A DNA stretch of 64,000 bases from Glycocaulis albus. Its GTDB lineage: Bacteria; Pseudomonadota; Alphaproteobacteria; Caulobacterales; Maricaulaceae. Below the pieces are notes generated by a model. It made no database searches and was not told the origin of the DNA. It was given only the letters and a program-made list of their open reading frames with translations. This document shows positions 43,841 through 53,042 of this stretch, piece after piece (positions within the stretch are counted from its first letter, which is position 1; each line of letters opens with the position of its first letter). The stretch covers positions 248,001 to 312,000 of the forward strand of contig NZ_BMFS01000001.1 of NCBI RefSeq assembly GCF_014639075.1, read 5' to 3'. Position numbers and translations under genes: made by a program.

Positions 43841-44530
43841 TCAACTTCCCGCCATCTCCGCGTTGATGGCCAGCGCCGCCGCTCGCGGGTCGCTGGCGGC
43901 GTTGACGGGCCGGCCAACCACGATGCGCGTTGCGCCCATCGCGATGGCGTCCGCCGGTGTGGCAACGCGGGCCTGATCGTCGGCAGAGCTGCCTGCCGGG
44001 CGGATGCCGGGCGTGACAATGTCGAAGTCCGGCCCGAAGCGGGTCCGCAGCTCTGCGGCTTCGTGTGCGGAGGCGATCACGCCGTCACAGCCCGCTTCCA
44101 GGGCCTGTTCGGTGCGCATCAGTACGAGGTCGCGCGCACCATAGGCAAAGCCCATCTCCTTGAGCATGGCATCGTCATAGGAGGTCATCACGGTGACGCC
44201 GAGGAGCTTCAGAGCTGAACCTTCCCGGCCCTTGTGGGCTGCGCGCATCACCGGCGGCTCGGCATGGATGGTGAGGTAATCGGCGCCTGAAGGCGCGATG
44301 GAGCGGGTCGCCTTCTCTACCGTGGCGGAGATGTCGTGTAGCTTGAAATCAAGGAACACGCCGTGGCCTGCGCTTTTGAGCTCCCGGCACAGATCCATCC
44401 CGCCCAGCGGGAAAAGCTGCAGCCCGATCTTGTAGAAGCAGCCCGCATCGCCGATGGCGGCAACGAGCTTCTTCGCGCCCTCGACCGTCGGCAGGTCGAG
44501 CGCGGTTATCAGGCGGGCATCGGCGCTCAC
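43841..44530 (-). CDS. pyrF: Orotidine 5'-phosphate decarboxylase
   Basis: A 229-residue TIM barrel that makes UMP from OMP. Motifs: LITALDLPTVEGAKKLV at strand 1, CFYKIGLQLFPLGG, the catalytic FLDFKLHDISATV (Asp-x-Lys-x-x-Asp), and the phosphate-binding IVTPGIRPAGSSADDQ and GATRIVVGRPVNAAS. The start overlaps the end of the SDR gene by four bases (ATGA), so the pair is co-translated. Length is typical. Confidence 0.95.
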   Translation of the reverse strand: MSADARLITALDLPTVEGAKKLVAAIGDAGCFYKIGLQLFPLGGMDLCRELKSAGHGVFLDFKLHDISATVEKATRSIAPSGADYLTIHAEPPVMRAAHKGREGSALKLLGVTVMTSYDDAMLKEMGFAYGARDLVLMRTEQALEAGCDGVIASAHEAAELRTRFGPDFDIVTPGIRPAGSSADDQARVATPADAIAMGATRIVVGRPVNAASDPRAAALAINAEMAGS

Positions 44531-45354
44531 TGACCGGCTCCTGCGCGTGCGGCCATGCGCCGTTCCTGTGCGCGCATGATCGCCCGGCCCACCGGGTCGG
44601 GCAGGATTTTCGAAAGCGCGGTCAGGAATTTGTACCAGGCGCCCGGCACGCGCAGCACGATGCCGCGCTCCACCGCGTCATAACCGGCCGTGGCGACCTC
44701 CTCGGCGGTGAGCATCCAGAATTTCGGCATTTGCGACACGGTTGCCCGGGCGCCGTTCACATCGTGAAACTCAGACCAGGTGTAGCCCGGCGCGACCGCG
44801 CTCACATGCACGTTCTTTCCGGATAGCTCCAGATGCAGCGCCTCGGAGAATTTGATGAGCAGGCTCTTGGCGCCCGGATAGAGCGTGCCGGAAAAACGGG
44901 TATGGGCATTGGCGCTTGGTAAGAGCGCGGAGACCGAGGATACGTTGATGATGCGGCCAAAGCCGCGCTCTGCCATGCCCGGGGCCACAAGATGGGCCAG
45001 CGCCAGATAGTTCGTCACCATGAGCTGCAAAAAGCGGGTCTGGTCGGTCCATTTCGTCTCAATGAAATGACCCGGCTGCCCGGCGCCTGCATTGTTGACG
45101 AGGCCGTCAATCTGGCGGCCCGCATCTTCAACCGCCTTGACAATCTCTTTGGGTGCGCTCGCCTTTGAGAGGTCTGCCGGGACGATGAGGCTGTCCACGC
45201 CGAAGCGGGCCTTCATTTCCTCCGCCAGCTCCTTGAGACGATCCTCGCGGCGGGCAACAAGCGCAAGGTCCCAGCCCTTGCTGGCGAACTGCCGCGCGAA
45301 GGCCGCCCCGATACCCGATGAGGCTCCTGTTACAACAACCAGACGGCGGGCCAT
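44527..45354 (-). CDS. SDR family NAD(P)-dependent oxidoreductase
   Basis: A 275-residue enzyme with TGASSGIGAAFARQFASKGW, ARREDRLKELAEEM (NADP-type), VNNAGAGQPG, INVSSVSAL and the catalytic YPGAK, then SGKNVHVSAVAPGYTWSEF. Members of this DltE-like subgroup carry a longer C-terminal helix, as here (YKFLTALSKILPDPVGRAI), often linked to lipid or acyl substrates. It is the first gene of the two-gene unit with pyrF. Confidence 0.9.
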   Translation of the reverse strand: MARRLVVVTGASSGIGAAFARQFASKGWDLALVARREDRLKELAEEMKARFGVDSLIVPADLSKASAPKEIVKAVEDAGRQIDGLVNNAGAGQPGHFIETKWTDQTRFLQLMVTNYLALAHLVAPGMAERGFGRIINVSSVSALLPSANAHTRFSGTLYPGAKSLLIKFSEALHLELSGKNVHVSAVAPGYTWSEFHDVNGARATVSQMPKFWMLTAEEVATAGYDAVERGIVLRVPGAWYKFLTALSKILPDPVGRAIMRAQERRMAARAGAGQ

Positions 45355-45425
45355 GGCATCGCTCCTTGTACTGTCCGCTTTGCGCGGAAAGTGGCGATGC
45401 CCGGCCTCCTTGTCCAGATCAGGTG

Positions 45426-46769
45426 TTAGCGGGCGTCACCACAGGTGTGGGCGATGATCTCTCCCGCGCCTTCGGCGATCAGGGTCAGCGCGTCTGGCGA
45501 CATGGCATGCGGGGCTCTGGCATAGTCTGCCGGGGAGCCGGTTTCGCTCGCCTGGAAAAGATGGTTTACGCCGGGGACAATGCCGATCGTGGCGGGCAGT
45601 CCGGCGCGCGCCTCGCGCATGCGCTGCGCGTTGACCTCCGCCAGCACCTGCAGATCGTTCTGGGCAAAAATGCCTAGCACCGGTCCGTCATAGCCTGCCA
45701 GCGCGGCAGCAGGATCAAGTGCGGCGGCTTCCTGTACATATTGCTGACCCCAGAAGGCGGCCTGCTGGCGGGCTGCGTCTGCAGGAATGCCATGCGCCAG
45801 GAAAGCGGCCTCGACGGCGGCCCCGGCTTCACCGGGCGGAGCGCTGGCCAGTGCCTCCAGCATGGCGAGCTGGCGGGCGCGGGTTGCCTCGATGACGTCC
45901 TCACTCGCGCCCATGACGCGGTTCATCGCTTCGCCCTGCTCCAGCAGGGTTTCCTCCAGCGTCCCGGCCTGTGGTGCCAGCGCGACGATGAAATCGGGCT
46001 GACTGGCATCGGGCAGCAGGAAGGCGATGATGCCGCCCTCCGAATGACCCAGAACGCCCGTGCAGCGTGCGTCCACGCCGTCTGCCGTGCGCAGAAAGGC
46101 CAGCGCCTCGCCCGCGTCGCGCCCCAGCTCGCGCGGACCGGTGGCAGGTGTACTGTCCGATCCGCCCATTCCGCGGTCGTCAAGGCGCAGGCTGGCAATC
46201 CCGGCTTCAGCCAGCGTCTCGGCGAGAACCGCAAAGATGCGGTGATTGCCAATGGTGACATCGCGATCCTGACTGCCGGAACCGTTGAGCATGAGGACGG
46301 CAGGGTGCGGGCCGTCGCCTTCCGGCAGGCGCAGCGTGCCGGCGAGACGCACGCCGGCATCGACGAACACCTCGCTTTCGCCCGGAGCCAGCTCAGGGCC
46401 CGCCGCTTCAACAGCGCCGCGCGCCATTTCCAGCGGGAACTCGGCCCCACCCTGAGCAAATGTGCCAACAAGGCGTCCATCGGTCAGCCTTGCCGTATAG
46501 CGTGCGCCAGCAGCGGCCATCTGCAGGTCGATTTCGGGATACTCGATGGCAAAATCGGAAACAGGTATGGCCGACCCACCCTGATCGACCGAGACCATGA
46601 CGGCGCTGTAGCCGTCCTCGTTTTCCTCGATCCGCAGCTCCAGACGCAGCTGGGCTGCGCCGACATCCAGAACGCCGTTCCAGCTGCCGGCCAGGCTCTC
46701 CTGGCTTTGGGCATGTCCGGCCATGGCCAGTGTTACAATGGCCAGTGCGGCCAGCATCGTGCGGAACAT
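45426..46769 (-). CDS. Exported alpha/beta hydrolase (serine aminopeptidase S33 / esterase-like)
   Basis: A 447-residue protein from ATG 46769 with GGGGAG about seven bases upstream. It has a signal peptide (TMLAALAIVTLAMAGHA), an N-terminal beta-rich domain of ~100 residues (SWNGVLDVGAAQLRLELRI), then an alpha/beta hydrolase: VLMLNGSGSQDRD (oxyanion strand), LRLDDRGMGGSD, the nucleophile GVLGHSEGG, LGIFAQNDLQV (Asp) and PGVNHLFQ (His). Similar proteins are annotated as S9/S33 hydrolases or esterases of the periplasm. Confidence 0.87.
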   Translation of the reverse strand: MFRTMLAALAIVTLAMAGHAQSQESLAGSWNGVLDVGAAQLRLELRIEENEDGYSAVMVSVDQGGSAIPVSDFAIEYPEIDLQMAAAGARYTARLTDGRLVGTFAQGGAEFPLEMARGAVEAAGPELAPGESEVFVDAGVRLAGTLRLPEGDGPHPAVLMLNGSGSQDRDVTIGNHRIFAVLAETLAEAGIASLRLDDRGMGGSDSTPATGPRELGRDAGEALAFLRTADGVDARCTGVLGHSEGGIIAFLLPDASQPDFIVALAPQAGTLEETLLEQGEAMNRVMGASEDVIEATRARQLAMLEALASAPPGEAGAAVEAAFLAHGIPADAARQQAAFWGQQYVQEAAALDPAAALAGYDGPVLGIFAQNDLQVLAEVNAQRMREARAGLPATIGIVPGVNHLFQASETGSPADYARAPHAMSPDALTLIAEGAGEIIAHTCGDAR

Positions 46770-46914
46770 TACCTGTCTCCCCTGTCCGTGATTACGATCC
46801 CAGAAAGCATGAATGGCGCTACGTGATCCTTACTGCAAGATGACTTTCCGGACATGTAAGCCTCGATTATGGTGCGCCGCCGCAATACGAGCCGTCAGGA
46901 AGGATCACCGCCCC

Positions 46915-48141
46915 ATGTCCAAATCCGTGAAGAAAATCGTGCTGGCCTATTCGGGCGGACTGGACACTTCGGTGATCCTGAAATGGCTGCAGGACCATTA
47001 TGACGCCGAGGTCGTCACCTTCACAGCCGATCTGGGGCAGGGCGAGGAGCTCGAACCGGCGCGCCGCAAGGCCGAAAAGGCCGGTGTGAAGGAAATCTAT
47101 ATCGATGACCTTCGCGAGGAGTTTGTCCGCGATTACTGCTACCCCATGGTGCGCGCCAACGCCGTCTATGAGGGCCAGTATCTGCTGGGCACCTCGATCG
47201 CGCGGCCGCTGATCGCCAAGCGCCTTGTCGAGATCGCCCACGAGACCGGCGCGGATGCCGTGGCCCACGGCGCGACCGGCAAGGGTAATGACCAGGTGCG
47301 CTTCGAACTGGGCGTGGCTGCGCTCGACCCGGATCTGAAAGTCATCGCGCCCTGGCGGGAATGGGATCTCAACTCGCGCACCAGGCTGATCGCCTATGCC
47401 GAGGCCAATGGCATCGAGGTAGCCAAGGACAAGCGCGGCGAGGCACCCTTCTCCGTCGATGCCAATCTCTGGCACACCTCGTCGGAGGGCAAGATTCTTG
47501 AAGACCCGGCGGAAGAAGCCTCCGACATCGTCTATCAGCGTACCAATGATCCGGAGTCTGCGCCCGACAAGGCGGAATACGTCACAATCGGCTTTGAACG
47601 CGGCGATGCGGTGTCGATCAATGGCGAGGCGTTGTCGCCGGCAAGCCTGCTGACCAAGCTCAACGAGATGGGCCGCATCCATGGCATCGGCCGTCTGGAT
47701 CTGGTCGAGAACCGTTTCGTCGGCATGAAATCGCGCGGCATTTACGAGACGCCGGGCGGGACCATATTGATGATGGCCCACCGGGGTATCGAGCAGATCA
47801 CGCTCGACCGGGGTGCGATGCATCTGAAAGACGAGCTGATGCCGCGCTATGCCAAACTCCTCTATGAAGGCTTCTGGTTCAGCCCGGAGCGCGAAATGCT
47901 GCAGGCGGCCATCGACCACTCCCAACGCCATGTCACCGGCGAGGTGCGGTTGAAGCTCTACAAGGGCAGCGTGACGGTGGTGGGGCGGTCCTCGCCTGCG
48001 ACGCTTTACTCGCTGGCCCATGTCACATTCGAGGAAGACATGGTCTATGACCAGAAGGATGCGGAAGGCTTCATCCGCCTCAACGCCCTTCGCCTGAAGC
48101 TGATGGCCCGGCGCAAGCGCGTGCTGGGGGAGAATGACTAG
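46915..48141 (+). CDS. argG: Argininosuccinate synthase
   Basis: A 408-residue ATP-dependent ligase that joins citrulline and aspartate. Start ATG 46915, with AGGAAGGA upstream. The P-loop-like [15 protein letters not shown], the citrulline/ATP region [49 protein letters not shown] and [16 protein letters not shown] are all in place. It is the second arginine biosynthesis gene in the window (argE at 3909). It appears to be a single-gene unit. Confidence 0.97.
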   Translation: MSKSVKKIVLAYSGGLDTSVILKWLQDHYDAEVVTFTADLGQGEELEPARRKAEKAGVKEIYIDDLREEFVRDYCYPMVRANAVYEGQYLLGTSIARPLIAKRLVEIAHETGADAVAHGATGKGNDQVRFELGVAALDPDLKVIAPWREWDLNSRTRLIAYAEANGIEVAKDKRGEAPFSVDANLWHTSSEGKILEDPAEEASDIVYQRTNDPESAPDKAEYVTIGFERGDAVSINGEALSPASLLTKLNEMGRIHGIGRLDLVENRFVGMKSRGIYETPGGTILMMAHRGIEQITLDRGAMHLKDELMPRYAKLLYEGFWFSPEREMLQAAIDHSQRHVTGEVRLKLYKGSVTVVGRSSPATLYSLAHVTFEEDMVYDQKDAEGFIRLNALRLKLMARRKRVLGEND

Positions 48142-48200
48142 GCTGCCCCAACCGCCATTAGCGCTTGCCTTGACGGGCGCAGGCGGCAAACGTTCTGCCC

Positions 48201-49472
48201 ATGATTATACTTGCTCTTGCCCTTGCGGCCTCGCTCGCCCTGTCTGATACGCCTGCGCCGGGTTCGCTTCTGGACCAGTCACAGGCCTTGCGCGCCGAGA
48301 CACGCCTGCTCGCCGCTGAAGGCGACTGGGCAGGCGCGGCGGAGGCAAATGCGGCGGCGCTGGCGCTGCAGCCGGGCCATTTTGGACTTCTGACCAACGC
48401 CGTGGCGCTGACGGCCAATGCCGGTGATCTGGACGGCGCGCTTGATGCGCTTGATGCGCTGGCACAGGCCGGGTTTGCGCTGGATCTCGCCGCCGCGCAG
48501 GGGCTGGCGGAGGCGCTGGCTGCGCATGATCCTGAAAGGCTTGCCGGTCTGCGCGAGCGTATGGCGCAGAACATGGAGCCGGCTGGGCAGGCCGAGCGCT
48601 ACATGTCGGTTCCCTTGCGTGATGCGCTCGTGGAAAACTTTGCTGTCGATATCGATGCGGAGCGGATTTATCTCGGCACGGTTGCCGATGCGTCGCTTTA
48701 TTCGGTGCGCCTTGATGATCCGCAGAACCCGCGCCTGCTGGCCGGTCCGGAAGACGGGATGGGCTCGGTGTTCGGCCTCGCGCTCGACGGGCGTAACCGT
48801 CTGCTCTATGCGGCCACGGCGCGCATTCCGCTCTCGCCGGAGGGTGTGCCCGGTGACCGTGAGACGGCCCTTGTCGCGTTTGACCTGATGACTGGCGAGG
48901 TTTCCGCCCGGCACCGCTTCGCCGGGGCGGGGCGGTTCTCCGATGTCGTGGTGCAGGACGGCATCGTCTATGCCAGCGATAGTGTGGAGGGGCGTATTTA
49001 CCGGCTGGAGCGCCCCGGCGGTGAGCTGGAAGTTTACGCCGAGGACAGCCGCTTTGCCTCGCTGCAGGGCCTGGCCCTGGCACAGGGCGCGCTCTGGGTG
49101 GCGGACTATGCCACGGGGCTGTGGCGCATTGATCCGGTCAGCCGCGAAGCCAGCCGGGTGGAGGTGCTGGAAGGCAGCCTGATCGGCTTTGACGGGCTGG
49201 CGGCGGACAGCTATGGCGAGCTTTACGGGGTTCGCAATGGCGTGCAGCCGCACGGTGTCTTCCATATTGCGCTGGAGCCTTGGGGCGGCGGCGCGCGCGT
49301 GCGTCCGGTCCTGACCGGCCACCGCGACTTCGACGAACCGACAACGGTGCGTGTGTCCGACGGACGGCTGTTTGTTCTGGCCAATGCGCAGTGGGAACTG
49401 TTCCCCGAGGATGGCTCGCCGCCGCAGCGTGAACGGCGTAATCCGGTCATCCTTTACATGCCGGTGCCCTGA
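48201..49472 (+). CDS. Exported protein with N-terminal helical repeats and an SMP-30-like propeller
   Basis: A 423-residue protein beginning with a short signal peptide (IILALALAASLALS). Residues ~25-110 are alpha-helical and TPR-like (LRAETRLLAAEGDWAGAAEANAAAL, LTANAGDLDGALDALDALA). The rest has the SMP-30/gluconolactonase propeller pattern: GSVFGLALDGRNRLLYAATA, VVVQDGIVYASDSVEGRIYRL, LQGLALAQGALWVADYATGLWRI, FDGLAADSYGELYGVRNG. Some residues that bind calcium in SMP-30 lactonases are not evident. Function unknown. Confidence 0.72.
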   Translation: MIILALALAASLALSDTPAPGSLLDQSQALRAETRLLAAEGDWAGAAEANAAALALQPGHFGLLTNAVALTANAGDLDGALDALDALAQAGFALDLAAAQGLAEALAAHDPERLAGLRERMAQNMEPAGQAERYMSVPLRDALVENFAVDIDAERIYLGTVADASLYSVRLDDPQNPRLLAGPEDGMGSVFGLALDGRNRLLYAATARIPLSPEGVPGDRETALVAFDLMTGEVSARHRFAGAGRFSDVVVQDGIVYASDSVEGRIYRLERPGGELEVYAEDSRFASLQGLALAQGALWVADYATGLWRIDPVSREASRVEVLEGSLIGFDGLAADSYGELYGVRNGVQPHGVFHIALEPWGGGARVRPVLTGHRDFDEPTTVRVSDGRLFVLANAQWELFPEDGSPPQRERRNPVILYMPVP

Positions 49473-49487
49473 AAAACCGCCATTTGA

Positions 49488-49502
49488 TTAACCGGCATTT
49501 AC
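49488..49502 (+). promoter_or_regulatory. Possible CtrA-type binding site upstream of ftsK
   Basis: TTAA-N7-TTAC at 49488-49502, 38 bases before the ftsK start. CtrA boxes in Caulobacterales follow TTAA-N7-TTAA, so one half-site has a single mismatch (C for A). The window shows rcdA, consistent with a CtrA cell cycle. A single such match can arise by chance. Confidence 0.35.
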
Positions 49503-49539
49503 CAGCCGGGAAGATTTGCCCCTCACACTGGGGCGTGAC

Positions 49540-51963
49540 ATGGCCAGACACTCTGCCTCCGATACCCGCGCCGCGAACCGCGATGCGCCCGTGCCAGCCC
49601 GTGCCGGACTGATTGCGCGCGTGCGCGCGGTGCTGACCGGAGGCGCGATGAGTTTTGCCGGCGCGCTGACGCTCATTGCCCTTTTCAGCCACAACCCGCT
49701 TGATCCGAGCCTCAATGCCGCGACCGGCCAGAGCGTCACCAATCTGGCAGGGCCATCGGGCGCCATTGCCGCTGACCTTCTCTTGCAGACCATGGGCTGG
49801 GCTGGCGCGGGCCTTGCGCTGATCGTTCTGGGCTGGGGCCTGATCCTCACCCTTCAGGGGCCGATACGGCGCCCTCTGCCGGTTGTCCTGTTTCGCATAT
49901 TGTGCGGCGCGTTTGCGCTTTGCGGGTTTGCCGTGGCGGTTTCGGCGCTGCCGGTGCCGTTAAGCTGGCCCTTCGCATCAGGGCTCGGCGGACTTCTTGG
50001 TGACAGCCTGCTGTCGGGTGTGTCCGGGCTGGCCATGCAGGCCGAGATAGCCGGCGCCAACGCGATTGCAGCGGTGATAGGGCTTCTGGCGGCCATTCTC
50101 GGCACGTTTTTCTGTTTCGGGCTGAATACACATGATCTGGCTGCGGCGAGTGCGGCTGCGGTGCGGATATGGGAGAGAGTGCGCAGCTGGATCGACCGGC
50201 TGGCCGATGAAATACCGGCCAGCTGGCGCAGCGCCGAGGACCGTCCGCTGGAGATATCCGGAGAGGCGCGCGCCGAGAACGCGCCGGCCATATTGCGTGG
50301 CGGGCGTGCCCCTGCGACGGGCGCTGTCACGCCGCGCCGCAATATAGAGACCGCAGCGCGCACCGCCCCTGACGTGAAGATTGCGCCCAAGGGCAAGCCG
50401 AAACCCTCTGACCGCGAGGCGCGCGAGGCCCAGACCGCCCTGCCGTTCAGCTCCGGCTCGGAGTTTGAAATGCCGCGCCTCGACCTGCTGGCGAAGGCGG
50501 CGGCGCGCAAGGATGTGGTCGATGCTGACGGCTTACGCCAGAATGCGGAATTGCTGGCTGCGGTGCTGGGTGATTTCGGCGTCAAGGGCGAGATCGTCGA
50601 GGTGCGCCCCGGCCCCGTGGTGACGCTCTACGAGCTGGAGCCGGCACCGGGGGTGAAGACCAGCCGGGTGATCAATCTGGCTGACGATATTGCCCGCTCC
50701 ATGGCCGCTGTTGCCTGCCGTGTGGCGGTGGTGCCGGGGCGCAATGCCATCGGTATCGAGCTGCCCAATACCAGCCGCGAGACGGTGTTTCTGCGAACGT
50801 TGCTCTCATCCTCCGGTTTTGAGAAGAACCGGGCTGAGCTGCCGCTGGCTCTGGGTGAAACGATTGGAGGAGAGCCATTTACAGCCGACCTTTCGCGCAT
50901 GCCGCACCTCCTGATCGCGGGTACGACGGGTTCGGGTAAATCGGTCGGCATCAACGCCATGATCCTGTCGCTGCTCTACCGGCTGCCGCCCGAAGAGTGC
51001 CGGATGATCATGATCGATCCGAAAATGCTGGAACTGTCGGTCTATGACGGCATTCCGCATCTGCTCTCGCCGGTGGTGACGGATCCGAAAAAGGCTGTCG
51101 CGGCGCTCAAATGGACCGTGCGCGAGATGGAGAGCCGGTACTTGCGCATGTCCAAGGTGGGCGTGCGCAACATGGCCGGCTTCAACGAGAAGGCGGCCGA
51201 GGCGCGCGAAGCGGGCGAGATGCTGTCACGTACCGTGCAGACGGGTTTTGACCGGGAAAGCGGCGAACCGGTCTATGAGACCGAGACGATCGAGCCGGTC
51301 CATATGCCCTATATCGTCGTGGTCATCGACGAGATGGCCGATCTGATGATGGTGGCGGGCAAGGAGATCGAGGGCGCGGTGCAGCGTCTGGCGCAGATGG
51401 CGCGTGCAGCCGGTATCCATGTCATCATGGCCACGCAGCGTCCGTCGGTAGATGTCATCACCGGCACGATCAAGGCGAACTTCCCGACGCGCATTTCCTA
51501 TCAGGTCACATCCAAGATCGATTCACGCACCATTCTGGGCGAACAGGGGGCTGAACAGCTGCTGGGCCAGGGTGACCTCCTGCTGATGGCAGGCGGCGGA
51601 CGCATACGCAGGCTGCACGGTCCGTTCGTCTCCGACCGCGAGGTGGAAGAGGTTGCCAGCTTCCTGAAAAAGCAGCGCGCGCCGGAATATCTCGATGCTG
51701 TTACCGAGGAAATTGACGAGGAGGGCGGCATTCCCGGCCTGGATGGCGGGGAGGGTGGTTCGGGCGATGATCTGTTCGACCAGGCCGTCGCCGTGGTTGC
51801 GCGCGACCGCAAGGCCTCCACGAGTTATATCCAGCGCCGGTTGCAGATCGGCTATAACCGGGCCGCCTCGCTTATCGAACGCATGGAAGATGAAGGCATG
51901 ATCGGCCCGGCCGATCATTCCGGCAAACGGGAGATATTCCTGCCGGAGCGGGAGCGGGTTTAG
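49540..51963 (+). CDS. ftsK: DNA translocase FtsK
   Basis: An 807-residue septal DNA pump. Start at ATG 49540. N-terminal membrane domain of about four transmembrane segments (residues ~27-200), a Pro/Ala-rich linker (~215-310), then the alpha/beta motor with [18 protein letters not shown] (Walker A, Lys467), [22 protein letters not shown] and [19 protein letters not shown] (Walker B). The C-terminal gamma domain ([36 protein letters not shown]) reads KOPS sites. It moves chromosome dimers and terminus DNA at the septum. The linker is short compared with the E. coli protein. Confidence 0.95.
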   Translation: MARHSASDTRAANRDAPVPARAGLIARVRAVLTGGAMSFAGALTLIALFSHNPLDPSLNAATGQSVTNLAGPSGAIAADLLLQTMGWAGAGLALIVLGWGLILTLQGPIRRPLPVVLFRILCGAFALCGFAVAVSALPVPLSWPFASGLGGLLGDSLLSGVSGLAMQAEIAGANAIAAVIGLLAAILGTFFCFGLNTHDLAAASAAAVRIWERVRSWIDRLADEIPASWRSAEDRPLEISGEARAENAPAILRGGRAPATGAVTPRRNIETAARTAPDVKIAPKGKPKPSDREAREAQTALPFSSGSEFEMPRLDLLAKAAARKDVVDADGLRQNAELLAAVLGDFGVKGEIVEVRPGPVVTLYELEPAPGVKTSRVINLADDIARSMAAVACRVAVVPGRNAIGIELPNTSRETVFLRTLLSSSGFEKNRAELPLALGETIGGEPFTADLSRMPHLLIAGTTGSGKSVGINAMILSLLYRLPPEECRMIMIDPKMLELSVYDGIPHLLSPVVTDPKKAVAALKWTVREMESRYLRMSKVGVRNMAGFNEKAAEAREAGEMLSRTVQTGFDRESGEPVYETETIEPVHMPYIVVVIDEMADLMMVAGKEIEGAVQRLAQMARAAGIHVIMATQRPSVDVITGTIKANFPTRISYQVTSKIDSRTILGEQGAEQLLGQGDLLLMAGGGRIRRLHGPFVSDREVEEVASFLKKQRAPEYLDAVTEEIDEEGGIPGLDGGEGGSGDDLFDQAVAVVARDRKASTSYIQRRLQIGYNRAASLIERMEDEGMIGPADHSGKREIFLPERERV

Positions 51964-51980
51964 GGGTGCTCCATCTGCAC

Positions 51981-52075
51981 TCGTCATTCCAGAAGCGGCG
52001 AAGCCGCTATCTGGAACCCAGCTTGTTGTTAAAAGTGCCGGGTTCCGGGTGTCGCTACGCTCCCCGGGAATGACG
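51981..52075. repeat. Palindromic intergenic repeat after ftsK
   Basis: Inverted ends TCGTCATTCC (51981-51990) and GGAATGACGA (52068-52077), with inner palindromes (GCGGCGAAGCCGC at ~51995-52007, GGGTTCC-like). Matches the general form of the palindromic repeats seen at 43590-43840. No gene inside. Confidence 0.6.
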
Positions 52076-52148
52076 AAGGATGAGCATTTCAGGTGTCCAC
52101 GCCACCCCGCCCTTGCCAGCCTTGCCCCCTCCCGCTAGCTCCACTGCC

Positions 52149-52841
52149 ATGAGCGAAAAGTCCAGAAAGCCCCGCAAAGCCCCCCGTCCCCGCGCGATTC
52201 CGCGCGCCGAGGCAGCCGCGATCTTCGAGACGCTGTCGCGTATCATGCCCGAGCCGAAAACGGAGCTGGAATACTCCAACCCGTTCACGCTGGTGGTGGC
52301 AGTGGCGCTGTCAGCGCAGGCGACAGATGTGGGGGTCAACAAGGCGACGCGGCGACTGTTTGCCGAGGCCGATACGCCGGAAAAAATGCTTGAGCTCGGC
52401 GAGGATGGTGTGCGCGAGCACATCAAGACCATCGGGCTGTTCCGCAACAAGGCGAAGAATGTCATCGCGCTTTCGCGCATGATTATCGAGGAGTTTGGCG
52501 GCGAGGTGCCGCAGACCCGCGACGAGCTGATCCGCCTGCCGGGCGTCGGGCGCAAGACAGCCAATGTTGTGCTGAACGAGGCGTTCGGCCAGCACACGAT
52601 TGCGGTCGATACCCATATCTTCCGCGTCTCCAATCGTACGAGGCTCGCGCCCGGCAAGACGCCGGACGAGGTGGAGGCAAGGCTGGAGCGCATCACGCCG
52701 CCGGAATACCTCAAAGGTGCCCATCACTGGCTGATCCTGCACGGGCGCTATGTTTGCAAGGCCAGAAAGCCGGAATGCTGGCGCTGTGCGATTGCCGAGT
52801 ATTGCCGGTTCAGGCCGAAGACGCCTCCGCCGGGCAGCTAG
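52149..52841 (+). CDS. nth: Endonuclease III
   Basis: A 230-residue DNA glycosylase/AP lyase. The start at ATG 52149 follows the family N-terminus; an ATG at 52080 would add 23 unlikely residues. The helix-hairpin-helix has LPGVGRKTANVV with catalytic Lys136, the catalytic Asp is Asp154 in VDTHIFRVSNR, and the [4Fe-4S] site is CKARKPECWRCAIAEYC (C-x6-C-x2-C-x5-C). It removes oxidised pyrimidines in base-excision repair. Confidence 0.96.
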   Translation: MSEKSRKPRKAPRPRAIPRAEAAAIFETLSRIMPEPKTELEYSNPFTLVVAVALSAQATDVGVNKATRRLFAEADTPEKMLELGEDGVREHIKTIGLFRNKAKNVIALSRMIIEEFGGEVPQTRDELIRLPGVGRKTANVVLNEAFGQHTIAVDTHIFRVSNRTRLAPGKTPDEVEARLERITPPEYLKGAHHWLILHGRYVCKARKPECWRCAIAEYCRFRPKTPPPGS

Positions 52842-52898
52842 ACGCAAGCAGAGGTGCAAGGCGGCCTGTTATTCAACTCGCAATGCAATTCCGGCGTG

Positions 52899-52941
52899 TT
52901 TTGAGACGCATGGTCAAGCGATGGCCGATTTTTTGAGACGC
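52899..52941. repeat. Direct repeats upstream of the autotransporter gene
   Basis: The 11-base sequence TTTTGAGACGC occurs at 52899-52909 and again at 52931-52941. The 32-base spacing is close to three turns of B-DNA. It lies about 100 bases before the adhesin start and could be a tandem regulator site. The two copies are clear; the role is inference. Confidence 0.45.
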
Positions 52942-53042
52942 CTGTCCTAACGGCGCCTCTGCGTCGCGGTTAATTTTCTCCTACCAGAAAGCGCGCCCTC
53001 AAGGGCGGCGCGAGCAAACAAGCTCTTGGTGGGGAGATCATC

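Noticed and set aside
46867-48189. 440-codon minus-strand frame opposite argG
   Set aside because: Shadow of argG, which is a complete and well-conserved gene.
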